From Pseudofrankia sp. DC12 (lineage in GTDB: Bacteria; Actinomycetota; Actinomycetes; Frankiales; Frankiaceae), in assembly GCF_000966285.1 (NCBI RefSeq), contig NZ_KQ031391.1, forward strand, positions 4,884,383 to 4,948,382: 64,000 nucleotides of DNA, written 5' to 3'. Of this stretch, positions 27,052-35,796 are shown piece by piece (position 1 is the first letter of the stretch; every line of letters starts with the position of its first letter). Both the position numbers and the translations under genes were made by a program. The notes under the pieces were generated by a model. The model searched no databases. It was not told the origin of the DNA and saw only the letters and a program-made list of their open reading frames with translations.

Positions 27052-30000
27052 ATGACCGGCCGGCACAGCTCTGCCTCCAGCCGTCCAACCTCCTTTGGCC
27101 GTCGGATGTGGCTGCGCCACGCCCGGGTACGTCGGGTGGCGCCGCTGCTGGCGGTGCTGCTCGTGCTGGGCGGCATGGTCGTGCTGGACTCCGCCCGGCC
27201 GCGGAAGATCGTGCCGATCGCGGACCAGAACCCGTTCAAGGACCTGAAGCTGCCGCAGTCGTCGTCGGGCAGCGCGGCTGGGCAGCCACATGACGTCCCG
27301 ACGAGCGTGACGCAGGTGGGGACAGGGCAGGCGCCGAGCGCCGACACGCTGCGTGCTGGCGGCGGGCAGGTCGCCGGGGCGGTGCCCGTCACCGCGGACG
27401 CGGCGCCGACCAAGGTCGACTTCTCGGGCATGACGCCGGAGCAGGAGAGAGCGGCGGCGCAGCCGCTGCCAGCTGGCATGGCGATGCCGGCCAAGCTGGC
27501 CCCCGGGGTGCGTGACCCCCGGACGGTGCAGCAGGGCCGGGTCGAGGTGCCCGGTGCTCGCACCGCCTCGTCCACCGCGTTCAAGAACCCGGACGGAACC
27601 CTGACGTCCGAGACGACGATGGGCCCGGAGCGGTTCAAGAACCCTCAGGGTGACTGGGTCGGCATCGACACCACGTTGACCGGCGACGGCAAGGGCCGGT
27701 TCCACAGTAAGGCGACTGAGCTGGCGTTGGATGTCGCCGGCGCGGCGAACGATACGCAGCTGGCCCGGGTCGACCTCGGCGCCGGGATGTCGGCGGGGTT
27801 CGGGTTGGACGGCGCCGCGGCGGCGAAGGCCGATGTCAAGGGATTCACGGCGTCGTTCGCCGGGGTGCGGCCGTCATCAGACCTGAAGCTGTACTCGACG
27901 GCCGCCGGGCTGGTTGAGGTCGTGGTCCTGAAGTCGGTGGACGCGCCGACGAGCTGGACGTTCCCGCTGAACCTGCAGGGCCTGACCGCGTCGATGGACA
28001 AGTACGGCCAGGTCAACCTGCTCGACAAGGACGGCAAGCGGCGTGGGCTGATCCCGCAGGGCTGGATGCAGGACTCGGGCACGTCCGGCGCCGCGGGCGG
28101 ACCGGCGACCTCGACCGGAGTCACCTACAGCCTGGTCGACGGGCCCGCGAAGGGCCAGGTCTCGCTGCGGGTCGACCTCGACAAGGACTGGCTGGCCGCG
28201 CCGGAGCGGGTCTACCCGGTGCAGATGGACCCGCCGGTGACCTGGCTGAATCCGGGCTCTGACGACACCTACGTGTCGTCGGCGAACTCGTCCACGACGT
28301 TCAGCTCGGAATGGGTGCTGAAGAACGGCGTCTACAACGGCGACGTCAACCGCAGCTATGTGCATTTTGACGGCCAGGCGCAGCTGACGAACGCGAACGT
28401 CCTCGGGGTGGACGTCTGGCTGTACAACTGGCTGTCCGCGGTGTCGTGTACCGGGAACCCGGTGTCGCTGTCGGAGGTGACACAGTCCTGGGACGGCACG
28501 ACGATGACGTGGCCGGGCGCCTCGATCGGCTCGGTGGTGGCGCAGAAGTCGTTCGGGCACAGCTACAACACGCCCTGTGGCTCGGACTGGGAGGACCTCT
28601 CCGATCCACGGCTGACCGCGCTGGTCGGCGACTGGGCGGACGGGGTCAAGCAGAACACGGGCCTCGCGATCCAGACGTCGAACACCGACGGAGCGGCGTT
28701 CAAGGCCTTCTACTCTGCGAGCTGTCTGTGTAACCCGGCGGATCCGTCGACTGACTACCGGCCGCACATGGCGGTCACCTGGTCGCCGTACGGCGCGCAG
28801 TACTCGTGGCCATCGGGCTCGCCCCAGTGGTCGACGAACGTGATGGCCAACTCGCCGGGGCAGATCACCGTCCGGGTCAAGAACACCGGGCAGTCCACCT
28901 GGCCGGCGAACGGCAACTACAAGCTGTCGTACCACGTGTACGACACGTCGAACAACGAGCTCGTGCACCAGGGCCACGTGACCAACGTCCCGGTCGCGGT
29001 GAGCCGGGGCCAGACGGTCGACATCGCGGCGACGGTCGACCCGCTGCCCGCGGGCAACTACGTGATCTACTTCGACATGGAGGACGCGGGTACCGCCTGG
29101 TTCTCCGACCACGGCATCACGACCCTCGGGTTCCAGGCGCAGTCGTATCCGGCGGTCGCGCCGCAGGTGACGGGCTCGACCCCGCTCAGCGGTCAGCACG
29201 TGCCGACGCTGCGGCCGGTGCTGGGGCTGACCGGATCCGCCGGTGGCCTGCAGTACGAGTTCCAGATCTGCGACCAGCCGGACGCGGCGTCCGGTAACTG
29301 CTGGGGCTCGGGTGGCCTGATCAGCGCGGCGAGCTGGAAGGTCCCGGCCTACGCGCTGCAGTGGGGCAAGCCGTACTACTGGCGGGGCCGGGTCAGCGAC
29401 GGCACGACCTCCAGCGGCTGGACGCCGCCGATCATGGTGTTCCCGGACGTGGCCGCCCCGCTGACCGGCCAGCATTTCGGCGCCGACCCCTACGTGCCGT
29501 CGGTCGCCTCGGTGACGCCGCTGATCGGGAACTACACGGCGTCCACCACGGACGTGTCCGTGGCCGGTGTCGGGCCGGCGCTGACACTGTCGCGGACCTA
29601 CAACAGCCGCAACCCGACGGTGGGCATGTTCGGCCAGGGCTGGTCCTCGCCCTGGGACATGAACGTGGCCGCGGACGACTCCGGCGAGGGCAACCTTGTC
29701 GTGCGTTACCCGGATGGCCGCCAGGGCCGGTTCGGGCGCAACTGGGACGGCACCTACGCCTCCCAGGACGGCTACTACTCGGTCGTCCAGGCGCCGTCTC
29801 CGCAGGTCGCGTCGTTCACGGCCCCGGACTCGGCCTCCTCGCTGGGCGACGCCGACACTGGGCAGAACTGGCAGGTCCTGTCCGGCACCTGGGGAGTGTC
29901 GGCCAACAACGCCTACCTGGCCGCTGCCGGCTCCGGTTCGCGCAGCGTCGCGGTGATGAACGCCCCGGCCGACGGCCTGATCCGGTTCACCGCCCCGACC

Positions 30001-33000
30001 GCCCAGGACAAGATCGGCGTCGCCTTCCGGGTCCAGGACGCCGACAACATGTGGATGCTCTACGTCAAACCCTCGACGAGCTCGCTGGTGCTGGCGAAAC
30101 GCGTCGTCGGGATCGAGAGCACGGTCGCGACGTTCAGCGGCGCCTGCTGCGCGGGGTCGGACACGTACGCGGTCGGGATGTCCGGCCCGGTGCTGACGGT
30201 GTACCGCAACGACCGCGTCGTCGGGACCGCCAGTGACGCCCAGTTCGCGACCAAGACCCTCGCCGGGCTGTACGCGTCGTCGACCGGCGCCGGGCGCCTC
30301 GGGTCGGTCGTCATGGTCGCCGACGCCGACCGCGACAGCTTCACCCGGGCGAACTCGACGAGCGGGCTCGGCGTCACCGACACCGGCGAGCAGTGGCAGT
30401 CCGGGCCCGCCTACGGGGCCGGCACCTGGGGCATCAGCGGCAACAGCGCCTACCTCGCGGCCGCGTCCGGCAACCGCGACCTGGCCACCGCGCCGGCCGC
30501 GGCCGATGGCACGTTCAGCTTCACCGAGCCGACCGCGCAGGCCGGGATGGGTCTTGCGTTCCGCTACGGCGACGCCAGCAACTACTGGCGGCTGGTCGCC
30601 CAGCCCGCCGCTGGCACCTGGCAGCTGGTCAAGCGGGTCGGCGGCGTCGAGACGACGGTCGCGACGTCCGCGGCCGGGACCTGCTGCACCGGCACCGACA
30701 CCCTCGTCGTCACGGCGAACGGCCCGTCGATCGCGGTGCTGCGCAACGGCACCCAGATCCTGTCCGCGAACGACACCGACGTGCTGCACGGCACCCGCGC
30801 CGGCCCGTACGCGGAGGCCACCGGCACCGGGCGCATCGACAACGTCATCATGACCGCGGCGACGGTGCTCACCGACAAGACCGGGAGCGGCTACCAGTTC
30901 CGCTCCGACGGCCGGCTCGCCCAGGTCGTCGACGTCGCCGGCCGCACCGAGACCCTCAACTACGACGGCAACGCCCAGCTGAACACGGTGGCCAGTGCCA
31001 CCACGGGCCGGATGCTGTCGCTGACCTGGTCAGGTACCCACGTCGCGACCGTCTCGACGCCGAGCGTCGCCGCCTACTCCGGCCCGCTGACCTGGACCTA
31101 CGCGTACTCCGGGGACCAGCTGACCTCGGTGACCGGCCCGCAGAGCACCAGCCCGACGACGTATGACTACGCGTACAACGGCAAACTCGGGAAGAGCACG
31201 CTGCCCAACGGCAACGTCGACACGATCATCGGCTACAACACCGACGGCACCGTGGCCTGGCGTGAGGACGGCCTGACCAACCGGACGACGTTCGCGGTGC
31301 TGCAGACCACCCCGACCACTGTCGTACGCGTCACCGACCCTCGCGGCCACGCCGAAGACTGGGAGTACTCGACCGGCGGCCAGCTGATCCGGCACAGCGA
31401 CGCCACCGGTACCCGCACGTTCACCTACAACACGCGCGGATTCCTGGCCCAGGTGACCGACGAGAACGGCAACACCGTTCAGACCGACACCGACGACCGG
31501 GGCAACGTCATCGCCCGGCGCACGGCCCGGATGAACCTGTTCGGCACCCTCTGGGTGAACTCCGAGTACTACGGGTACTACGCCGGCCCGCCGGGTGACC
31601 CGCGCGCGGACAAGGTCACCACCTACCGGGACGCCCGCTCCTCCGGGCCCACTGACAACACCTACCTGACCAGCTACCGTCGTCGTAGCACCGGGCGAGA
31701 CCGTGCTCCTCGACGAGCTCGCCGTGTACAGCATCGCGCTCGACGGTTTCGTGCAGGGACCGGCGATCGACACCACCGGCCGTCGGCTCAGTTTCGACCA
31801 CCATGGCGGCTGTCTCCGGCTCGCCACCTCCGCCACCTGCCGGCAGGTCGCCGACGCGCTGTTGCTCGGCCTCGACCCCGACCGGTACACCGTGTACGTC
31901 AACGACGTCGACGCCGACACGGTCCTCGCGACCGCGCTGCTGGCCTACCCGGACCTGCTCACACCCGGCAGCGCGACGGCGACGGCCGCACGGGCGCTGG
32001 TCGACGTCGTCGCCAGCCGGGACGCACACGGCCCGGCCTACCCGGTGACCGACCCGGACCTGCTCGCGGCCTTCGCGAGCCGGGTCGCGCTGCCGAACCA
32101 GCCTGGGCGACCCGGCGGCGACGAAACCGCTGCCCAGATGGCCGCCGACCTCGCGGTAGCCGTGAGGGCCGTCGTCGACCTGATCGCGGACCTGGCCGTC
32201 GGGCGACGGCCAGCCCCGGCCACTGTGCCTGCCCCGTTCCACCCGGTCGAGGTCACCCATCGCGGCACCGGCTGGGTGATGGTGCGAGACGCCAAGCTGG
32301 GCGGCTTCGAACCCGCCTACGCCAGCGGACACACCCGAGTCGTGCTCTGGCACGAACAGCTCGACGGATCCACCGCCTACACCGTCGCCAGGCGCAGCGA
32401 CCTCGTCGACGACTTCCCCGTGGGTCCGGCGGAGCAACCGGGCACGATCCTCGCCGCCCTCGCCGCCCGCGAACCCGGCTGGGGCGGCGGAAGCTCCATC
32501 GGCGGCGCACCTCGCCACCACGATCGCTCCCGCAGCGCACTGCACCCCGACGAAGTCTTCACCATCGTCGAGGCGGCTGTCACGCCCGCATTCCACGCCG
32601 GCTGATCTCTGGCGGCCGAGCGGTTCGATCGGCTGAGACCGCGGGGTCTCTGACCGGGCCGCGACCGCAGAGGAGCCAGGTGCGGCCACGACTGCGGGAC
32701 GCCTCCCAGCCTGACAGAGCCGCTAACTTGACAGGCCCGGGCCGGGACCTACACGACCTGGTACTACGACGAGCACGGCCACCACTACCATCAGGCCGAC
32801 CGGGAACCATACGAGGTCCTGTATGCGGGCGGCCTCGCCGACGACGCCGCCGTCCTCGACGAGCCGTGGACGGCGACCGTCGGGCACTGGGCGGCCGACA
32901 ACCCCTTCGGCTACCGGCGGATCGACGCGATCCGTGTGACCACCGCGGTGATGCCCGCGCTGCGCGGCGTCGAGGTGACCGCCACCGAGCTGGCGATCAG

Positions 33001-33252
33001 CGGCTGGTCACCGTCACCTACGAAACAGCATCCCCCGCAGGCTTAGCAACACCAGACGAGGTCCGGGCCACAAACCCGGACCCCACCCGCACCCGGGCCA
33101 GGTGTGCACACCGGACCGAGGCAAGCGGCCGGCCCCGGGTACGACACCGACCCGGGCGGGGGCCCGTCAACGCGCCCCTCGGCCCGGAGGACCTGCACGG
33201 GGCCGAGGGGCGCGTTGACGGCCTGACCGCCGGGCCGACGCGTCGCTGGTAG
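27052..33252 (+). CDS. RHS/DUF6531 surface protein, native part ending near 31680
   Basis: Start ATG 27052 follows GGGAGCC. Domains of the native ~1540 residues: basic N-terminus, signal anchor ('VAPLLAVLLVLGGMVVLD'), a DNRLRE-type segment near residue 400 ('SDDTYVSSANSSTTFSSE'), an Ig-like/CARDB-like segment ('QITVRVKNTGQSTWPANGNY'), the DUF6531 start of an RHS core ('VAGVGPALTLSRTYNSRNPT'), two tandem jelly-roll-like repeats beginning 'QNWQVLSGTWGVSANNAYLA' and 'EQWQSGPAYGAGTWGISGNS', then RHS/YD repeats ('YNTDGTVAWREDG', 'YNTRGFLAQVTDENGNTVQT'). After about 31680 the frame is only a GC-driven read-through over two unrelated gene fragments to 33252. The normal RHS C-terminal core and toxin are missing. 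Probably exported. Confidence 0.8.
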   Translation: MTGRHSSASSRPTSFGRRMWLRHARVRRVAPLLAVLLVLGGMVVLDSARPRKIVPIADQNPFKDLKLPQSSSGSAAGQPHDVPTSVTQVGTGQAPSADTLRAGGGQVAGAVPVTADAAPTKVDFSGMTPEQERAAAQPLPAGMAMPAKLAPGVRDPRTVQQGRVEVPGARTASSTAFKNPDGTLTSETTMGPERFKNPQGDWVGIDTTLTGDGKGRFHSKATELALDVAGAANDTQLARVDLGAGMSAGFGLDGAAAAKADVKGFTASFAGVRPSSDLKLYSTAAGLVEVVVLKSVDAPTSWTFPLNLQGLTASMDKYGQVNLLDKDGKRRGLIPQGWMQDSGTSGAAGGPATSTGVTYSLVDGPAKGQVSLRVDLDKDWLAAPERVYPVQMDPPVTWLNPGSDDTYVSSANSSTTFSSEWVLKNGVYNGDVNRSYVHFDGQAQLTNANVLGVDVWLYNWLSAVSCTGNPVSLSEVTQSWDGTTMTWPGASIGSVVAQKSFGHSYNTPCGSDWEDLSDPRLTALVGDWADGVKQNTGLAIQTSNTDGAAFKAFYSASCLCNPADPSTDYRPHMAVTWSPYGAQYSWPSGSPQWSTNVMANSPGQITVRVKNTGQSTWPANGNYKLSYHVYDTSNNELVHQGHVTNVPVAVSRGQTVDIAATVDPLPAGNYVIYFDMEDAGTAWFSDHGITTLGFQAQSYPAVAPQVTGSTPLSGQHVPTLRPVLGLTGSAGGLQYEFQICDQPDAASGNCWGSGGLISAASWKVPAYALQWGKPYYWRGRVSDGTTSSGWTPPIMVFPDVAAPLTGQHFGADPYVPSVASVTPLIGNYTASTTDVSVAGVGPALTLSRTYNSRNPTVGMFGQGWSSPWDMNVAADDSGEGNLVVRYPDGRQGRFGRNWDGTYASQDGYYSVVQAPSPQVASFTAPDSASSLGDADTGQNWQVLSGTWGVSANNAYLAAAGSGSRSVAVMNAPADGLIRFTAPTAQDKIGVAFRVQDADNMWMLYVKPSTSSLVLAKRVVGIESTVATFSGACCAGSDTYAVGMSGPVLTVYRNDRVVGTASDAQFATKTLAGLYASSTGAGRLGSVVMVADADRDSFTRANSTSGLGVTDTGEQWQSGPAYGAGTWGISGNSAYLAAASGNRDLATAPAAADGTFSFTEPTAQAGMGLAFRYGDASNYWRLVAQPAAGTWQLVKRVGGVETTVATSAAGTCCTGTDTLVVTANGPSIAVLRNGTQILSANDTDVLHGTRAGPYAEATGTGRIDNVIMTAATVLTDKTGSGYQFRSDGRLAQVVDVAGRTETLNYDGNAQLNTVASATTGRMLSLTWSGTHVATVSTPSVAAYSGPLTWTYAYSGDQLTSVTGPQSTSPTTYDYAYNGKLGKSTLPNGNVDTIIGYNTDGTVAWREDGLTNRTTFAVLQTTPTTVVRVTDPRGHAEDWEYSTGGQLIRHSDATGTRTFTYNTRGFLAQVTDENGNTVQTDTDDRGNVIARRTARMNLFGTLWVNSEYYGYYAGPPGDPRADKVTTYRDARSSGPTDNTYLTSYRRRSTGRDRAPRRARRVQHRARRFRAGTGDRHHRPSAQFRPPWRLSPARHLRHLPAGRRRAVARPRPRPVHRVRQRRRRRHGPRDRAAGLPGPAHTRQRDGDGRTGAGRRRRQPGRTRPGLPGDRPGPARGLREPGRAAEPAWATRRRRNRCPDGRRPRGSREGRRRPDRGPGRRATASPGHCACPVPPGRGHPSRHRLGDGARRQAGRLRTRLRQRTHPSRALARTARRIHRLHRRQAQRPRRRLPRGSGGATGHDPRRPRRPRTRLGRRKLHRRRTSPPRSLPQRTAPRRSLHHRRGGCHARIPRRLISGGRAVRSAETAGSLTGPRPQRSQVRPRLRDASQPDRAANLTGPGRDLHDLVLRRARPPLPSGRPGTIRGPVCGRPRRRRRRPRRAVDGDRRALGGRQPLRLPADRRDPCDHRGDARAARRRGDRHRAGDQRLVTVTYETASPAGLATPDEVRATNPDPTRTRARCAHRTEASGRPRVRHRPGRGPVNAPLGPEDLHGAEGRVDGLTAGPTRRW
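31703..32605 (+). CDS. DHH-like protein of unknown function, 5' end uncertain
   Basis: 300 aa from a GTG in the +1 frame relative to the RHS gene. 'RRLSFDHHGGCLRLATSATC' and 'YTVYVNDVDADTVLATALLA' hold clustered His/Asp residues that resemble the DHH phosphoesterase pattern. A later 'DVVASRDAHGP' adds another Asp/His. I cannot confirm catalysis. In-frame codons continue upstream to a stop at about 31665 ('PATVVVAPGETVLLDE'), so the start may have been lost when the RHS gene was truncated. C-terminal 'LHPDEVFTIVEAAVTP' looks natural. No partner gene nearby. Confidence 0.6.
   Translation: MLLDELAVYSIALDGFVQGPAIDTTGRRLSFDHHGGCLRLATSATCRQVADALLLGLDPDRYTVYVNDVDADTVLATALLAYPDLLTPGSATATAARALVDVVASRDAHGPAYPVTDPDLLAAFASRVALPNQPGRPGGDETAAQMAADLAVAVRAVVDLIADLAVGRRPAPATVPAPFHPVEVTHRGTGWVMVRDAKLGGFEPAYASGHTRVVLWHEQLDGSTAYTVARRSDLVDDFPVGPAEQPGTILAALAAREPGWGGGSSIGGAPRHHDRSRSALHPDEVFTIVEAAVTPAFHAG
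32732..33046 (+). pseudogene. Gene fragment without a start codon
   Basis: An open stretch of 104 codons begins immediately after a TGA and has strongly protein-like content in this frame only: 'GTYTTWYYDEHGHHYHQADR', 'PYEVLYAGGLADDAAVLDE', 'WTATVGHWAADNPFGYRRID', 'VEVTATELAISGW'. It stops at TAG 33044. No ATG or GTG lies near its beginning, so it is the 3' part of a lost gene. Family unrecognised. Confidence 0.5.
33165..33220. terminator. Very strong hairpin, likely bidirectional terminator
   Basis: Perfect 21-bp inverted repeat: left arm 33165-33185 starting CGTCAACGCGCCCC, right arm 33200-33220 ending GGGGCGCGTTGACG, with a 14-nt loop. It lies downstream of the plus-strand fragment and 87 bp past the end of the convergent lipoprotein gene. 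Confidence 0.75.
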
Positions 33253-33306
33253 GGCCGCCACCGACCGGCCACCGAACGAACGCCAGCAGCATAGATCAGA
33301 TGGATA

Positions 33307-33942
33307 TCAACGCACCGCGACTGTTTCGAGGACGATGTTGCCGTGGCAGCCGTAGACCGTTCGAGAGACGCCTTGGTCGGTCGAGCTGATAGCCGGATCC
33401 TCATTGGGAACGCGCACTGTCAGCCCCCCGATCGAAAGAACGAGTGTCGCTGGCGTCACTTCGTCCTGCGGTTTACACAAACCGTCAGGCTGCTGCGAGT
33501 CATCGCGGTAGAACCCGCTGAGATCGGCGACTAGGTATCCGTGCTGATCTGAGCCTTCGGCCGGCGGTTTCATCTGAGCGGGAAGCGTCAGAGATATCTT
33601 CTGCGTCCGATTGGCCTTTGCGTTTGGCTCCGTGGCGCCGCTCGCGGTCTGTGCGGTGAAGGTGACGGTACCCGAGACTTGACACGGGGTGTCACCGGGA
33701 TTCCAGACCTCGATGATGCCCGTGACAAATCCGCCTCCGAAGGCCCCTCCCTGAAAACGCTTACCTAGGCCGTCTCCCGTGCAGGAGGCTATGCCACTGG
33801 TCGGCCCAGGCGTGGTCGACCCGGGCACAGTGATCTTAGGCACAGTGGACCCGGGCGCGGTCGGTCCGGATCCGCTCTGGCAACCCGTCATTGCCACCGT
33901 GACCACTGCGGCCAACATGCCGAAGGAGAACCGAGTCTTCAT
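33307..33942 (-). CDS. Lipoprotein, DUF4232-like
   Basis: 211 aa with a clear lipoprotein signal: 'MKTRFSFGMLAAVVTVAMTG' and then Cys. A Pro/Thr/Ser-rich linker ('PGSTVPKITVPGSTTPGP') leads to a beta-rich domain beginning 'GIIEVWNPGDTPCQVSGTVT', similar in layout to DUF4232 proteins of actinomycetes. Two Cys pairs in the mature part could form disulphides. Exposed on the outer face of the membrane; role unknown. First in a minus-strand series downstream of two other envelope-type genes but separated from them by about 590 bp. Confidence 0.75.
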   Translation of the reverse strand: MKTRFSFGMLAAVVTVAMTGCQSGSGPTAPGSTVPKITVPGSTTPGPTSGIASCTGDGLGKRFQGGAFGGGFVTGIIEVWNPGDTPCQVSGTVTFTAQTASGATEPNAKANRTQKISLTLPAQMKPPAEGSDQHGYLVADLSGFYRDDSQQPDGLCKPQDEVTPATLVLSIGGLTVRVPNEDPAISSTDQGVSRTVYGCHGNIVLETVAVR

Positions 33943-34471
33943 TATGTACCGCCTCCTGCCTCAATTGGTTGCCGCACGTATGAGCGCATCAGCGGACAGT
34001 TCTGGACGCCAGTTCCCGGCCGGCACCTGCCGCGGGCCGGTCGACGGGAAACACGGTCCGAGATGTTGATCCGATGGGGACCCGGATGTGCGTTTCCACG
34101 TCCGGCATCCAATGAGCGTCGATAGGGATATCGTGTCCAGTCGCGAATGCCGATGTGACTTCGCTACTCTACCCGCTCTTCCTAAGATGTGGGGCTCCGC
34201 CTGAGATGTGTTGCAGTGGCACGATCGGTCAATCTCGATGAGCTTGATGACGACGAGGCGTTGGTCGTGAGCTAGCACCGGCCGCCCCCGGGGAGGTTCC
34301 CGCTGCTGTTGGCCTCGTCAGGCAGGCCAGGTCGCTGTGCAGAGCGCCAAAGCCCAGCGGCTCGCGGCGTCCGCCGAGTCGCGCCAGGACTCCCCGTCAG
34401 TCGAAGGAGCGGTAGGGCGCACACCCACGGCGCTGGATGCGCGGCATGGAGCAGGCCAGGCTCGCGGCTTG
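33943..34471. other. Intergenic, possible gene debris
   Basis: No complete gene. A short plus-strand frame ending at about 34275 ('VARSVNLDELDDDEALVVS') looks protein-like but lacks context. The lipoprotein promoter should lie just upstream of 33942. Confidence 0.4.
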
Positions 34472-34513
34472 CGGCGGCTTGTTGCCGATCCGCGGACCGG
34501 CAACAAGCCGCCG
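34472..34513 (-). terminator. Hairpin terminator after the minus-strand gene
   Basis: Perfect 16-bp inverted repeat CGGCGGCTTGTTGCCG / CGGCAACAAGCCGCCG with a 10-nt loop. It begins 15 bp past the stop of the minus-strand gene ending at 34529. Confidence 0.8.
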
Positions 34514-34528
34514 ATCATCGACGCGCGG

Positions 34529-35170
34529 TCATCCGAACGTGTGAGTGGACAGGTCGAAGGTCACGGACGTCTTACCACCCGCGACTCCGCCTGCTGAGGT
34601 AGCGTCCGCCGCGAGAGTGAGACCGGTTTTGTCGGCGCTGACCACCGACAGTGGCCCGGCGGCAGCGCTGTCCGTATACACGCCGACCTCCTTGAAGTAC
34701 TGGTCGGGTGCGTTGGTGTCTGCCGCCTCCGCGAAGACCAACACCGCGGGACCCTTGTTGGCGTCTGTCGTGGACGCGCCGGCGAAGACAACCAGCCACT
34801 CGCCGGCCACTGGACTCGGGCCATCCCAAATGTTCGAGGTCGCGAATACCCCTCCCCCCAGCGGGCTCTGGTGGGCATCGGAAATCATGGAGACGCGAGA
34901 TGGTTGAGGCGAAGTGGGAGGAACGAAGCTAGGTTCTGGCAGCGGAGTGGCAGCGGCGCTGTCACGGGCAGCCTGCATCCGCGCCAACTCCGCGGATTTC
35001 TCCGGGGGCAGCTTGTCTGTGGACGAGAAAAGACCGAGTGGGCGGGGCGTCGATCCAGCGGCCGCGATCGCGACGGCGCCCCCGGCCACACCGGCCGTGC
35101 AGAGCAGAGCAACCACGATCACGAAAAAGCGTTGAACACCGCGATGGCTCCAGCGGGACGGACGATTCAT
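34529..35170 (-). CDS. Hypothetical secreted or membrane-anchored protein
   Basis: 213 aa from ATG 35170, preferred because GAGGTGA precedes it (a GTG at 35179 is also in frame). N-terminal signal/anchor 'FFVIVVALLCTAGVAGGAVA' follows a basic start. A Pro/Ser/Ala-rich linker leads to 'GVFATSNIWDGPSPVAGEWL' and 'VVFAGASTTDANKGPAVLVF', and it ends in 'SVTFDLSTHTFG', a beta-rich outer domain. Family unrecognised. It starts 13 bp after the truncated secreted-protein gene on the same strand. Confidence 0.65.
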   Translation of the reverse strand: MNRPSRWSHRGVQRFFVIVVALLCTAGVAGGAVAIAAAGSTPRPLGLFSSTDKLPPEKSAELARMQAARDSAAATPLPEPSFVPPTSPQPSRVSMISDAHQSPLGGGVFATSNIWDGPSPVAGEWLVVFAGASTTDANKGPAVLVFAEAADTNAPDQYFKEVGVYTDSAAAGPLSVVSADKTGLTLAADATSAGGVAGGKTSVTFDLSTHTFG

Positions 35171-35183
35171 AGGACTCACCTCA

Positions 35184-35796
35184 CTACTGCCACTTGAAGC
35201 TGGTCTCGAAGGGCGGTGTCTGTGCGCACGAGGTGCCGTTCAGGTCGTTCCAGAGCTGCGACCAGGACGCTGCGGGGGTGTCCGTCGACGAGTCGCTGTA
35301 GTACTCATTCAGCGGACCCTCGAACTGGATCGTCTTACCCTGGGTGACTCCGTAGAGGCAGATCTCTTTCCATTGCGCGGCCTGGGCCCCGTTTGTGGTG
35401 TAGATCTGAGGCTCGACGATGGCGTTGGGGTTTCCCCACGACAGCTTGTAGTAGTCGTACTGGTGGTAGCCATTATTGCAGGCGCCGTTGGTGGCGGTCG
35501 TTTGCGGGCATCCGTCTGCGGACCCGAAGTTCAGGTAATAGCCGGTGGTCGTGGCGTCCCAGCCGTCTGCCCAGGCCTCGGCGGGCGCGGGCGCCCCCCA
35601 GGACTCGATGTCGTTGCCACCGATGAAAGATACTCTCGCGCCGATTGCTCCGGCCGTCGCCGAGACCCAGATGCCATGCAGAACGTCATGCCACGCGCTG
35701 CCTCCGCTGTTAGAGACGTCGTGGTAGGAGTTGTTGGTGCCGACAGTTATTATGACAGTCGGCGGCGAGGTGTAGAGCCTGGTGCAATCCCAGTAC
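35184..35796 (-). pseudogene. Secreted-protein gene, N-terminus deleted and fused to the TIR-WD40 gene
   Basis: Readable from about 35796: 'YWDCTRLYTSPPTVIITVGT', 'NNSYHDVSNSGGSAWHDVLH', 'RVSFIGGNDIESWGAPAPAE', 'WADGWDATTTGYYLNFGSAD', ending 'SCAQTPPFETSFKWQ'. The content resembles an actinobacterial family of secreted proteins with a GNDIE motif and several Cys, of unknown function. No start or signal peptide exists in this frame. Upstream the frame runs into the WD40 coding region. A deletion has apparently joined the two genes. Confidence 0.7.

Noticed and set aside
27877-30789. 970-codon minus-strand open frame opposite the RHS gene
   Set aside because: Arg/Gly/Val-rich antisense shadow; no domain; the plus-strand RHS product is clearly real.
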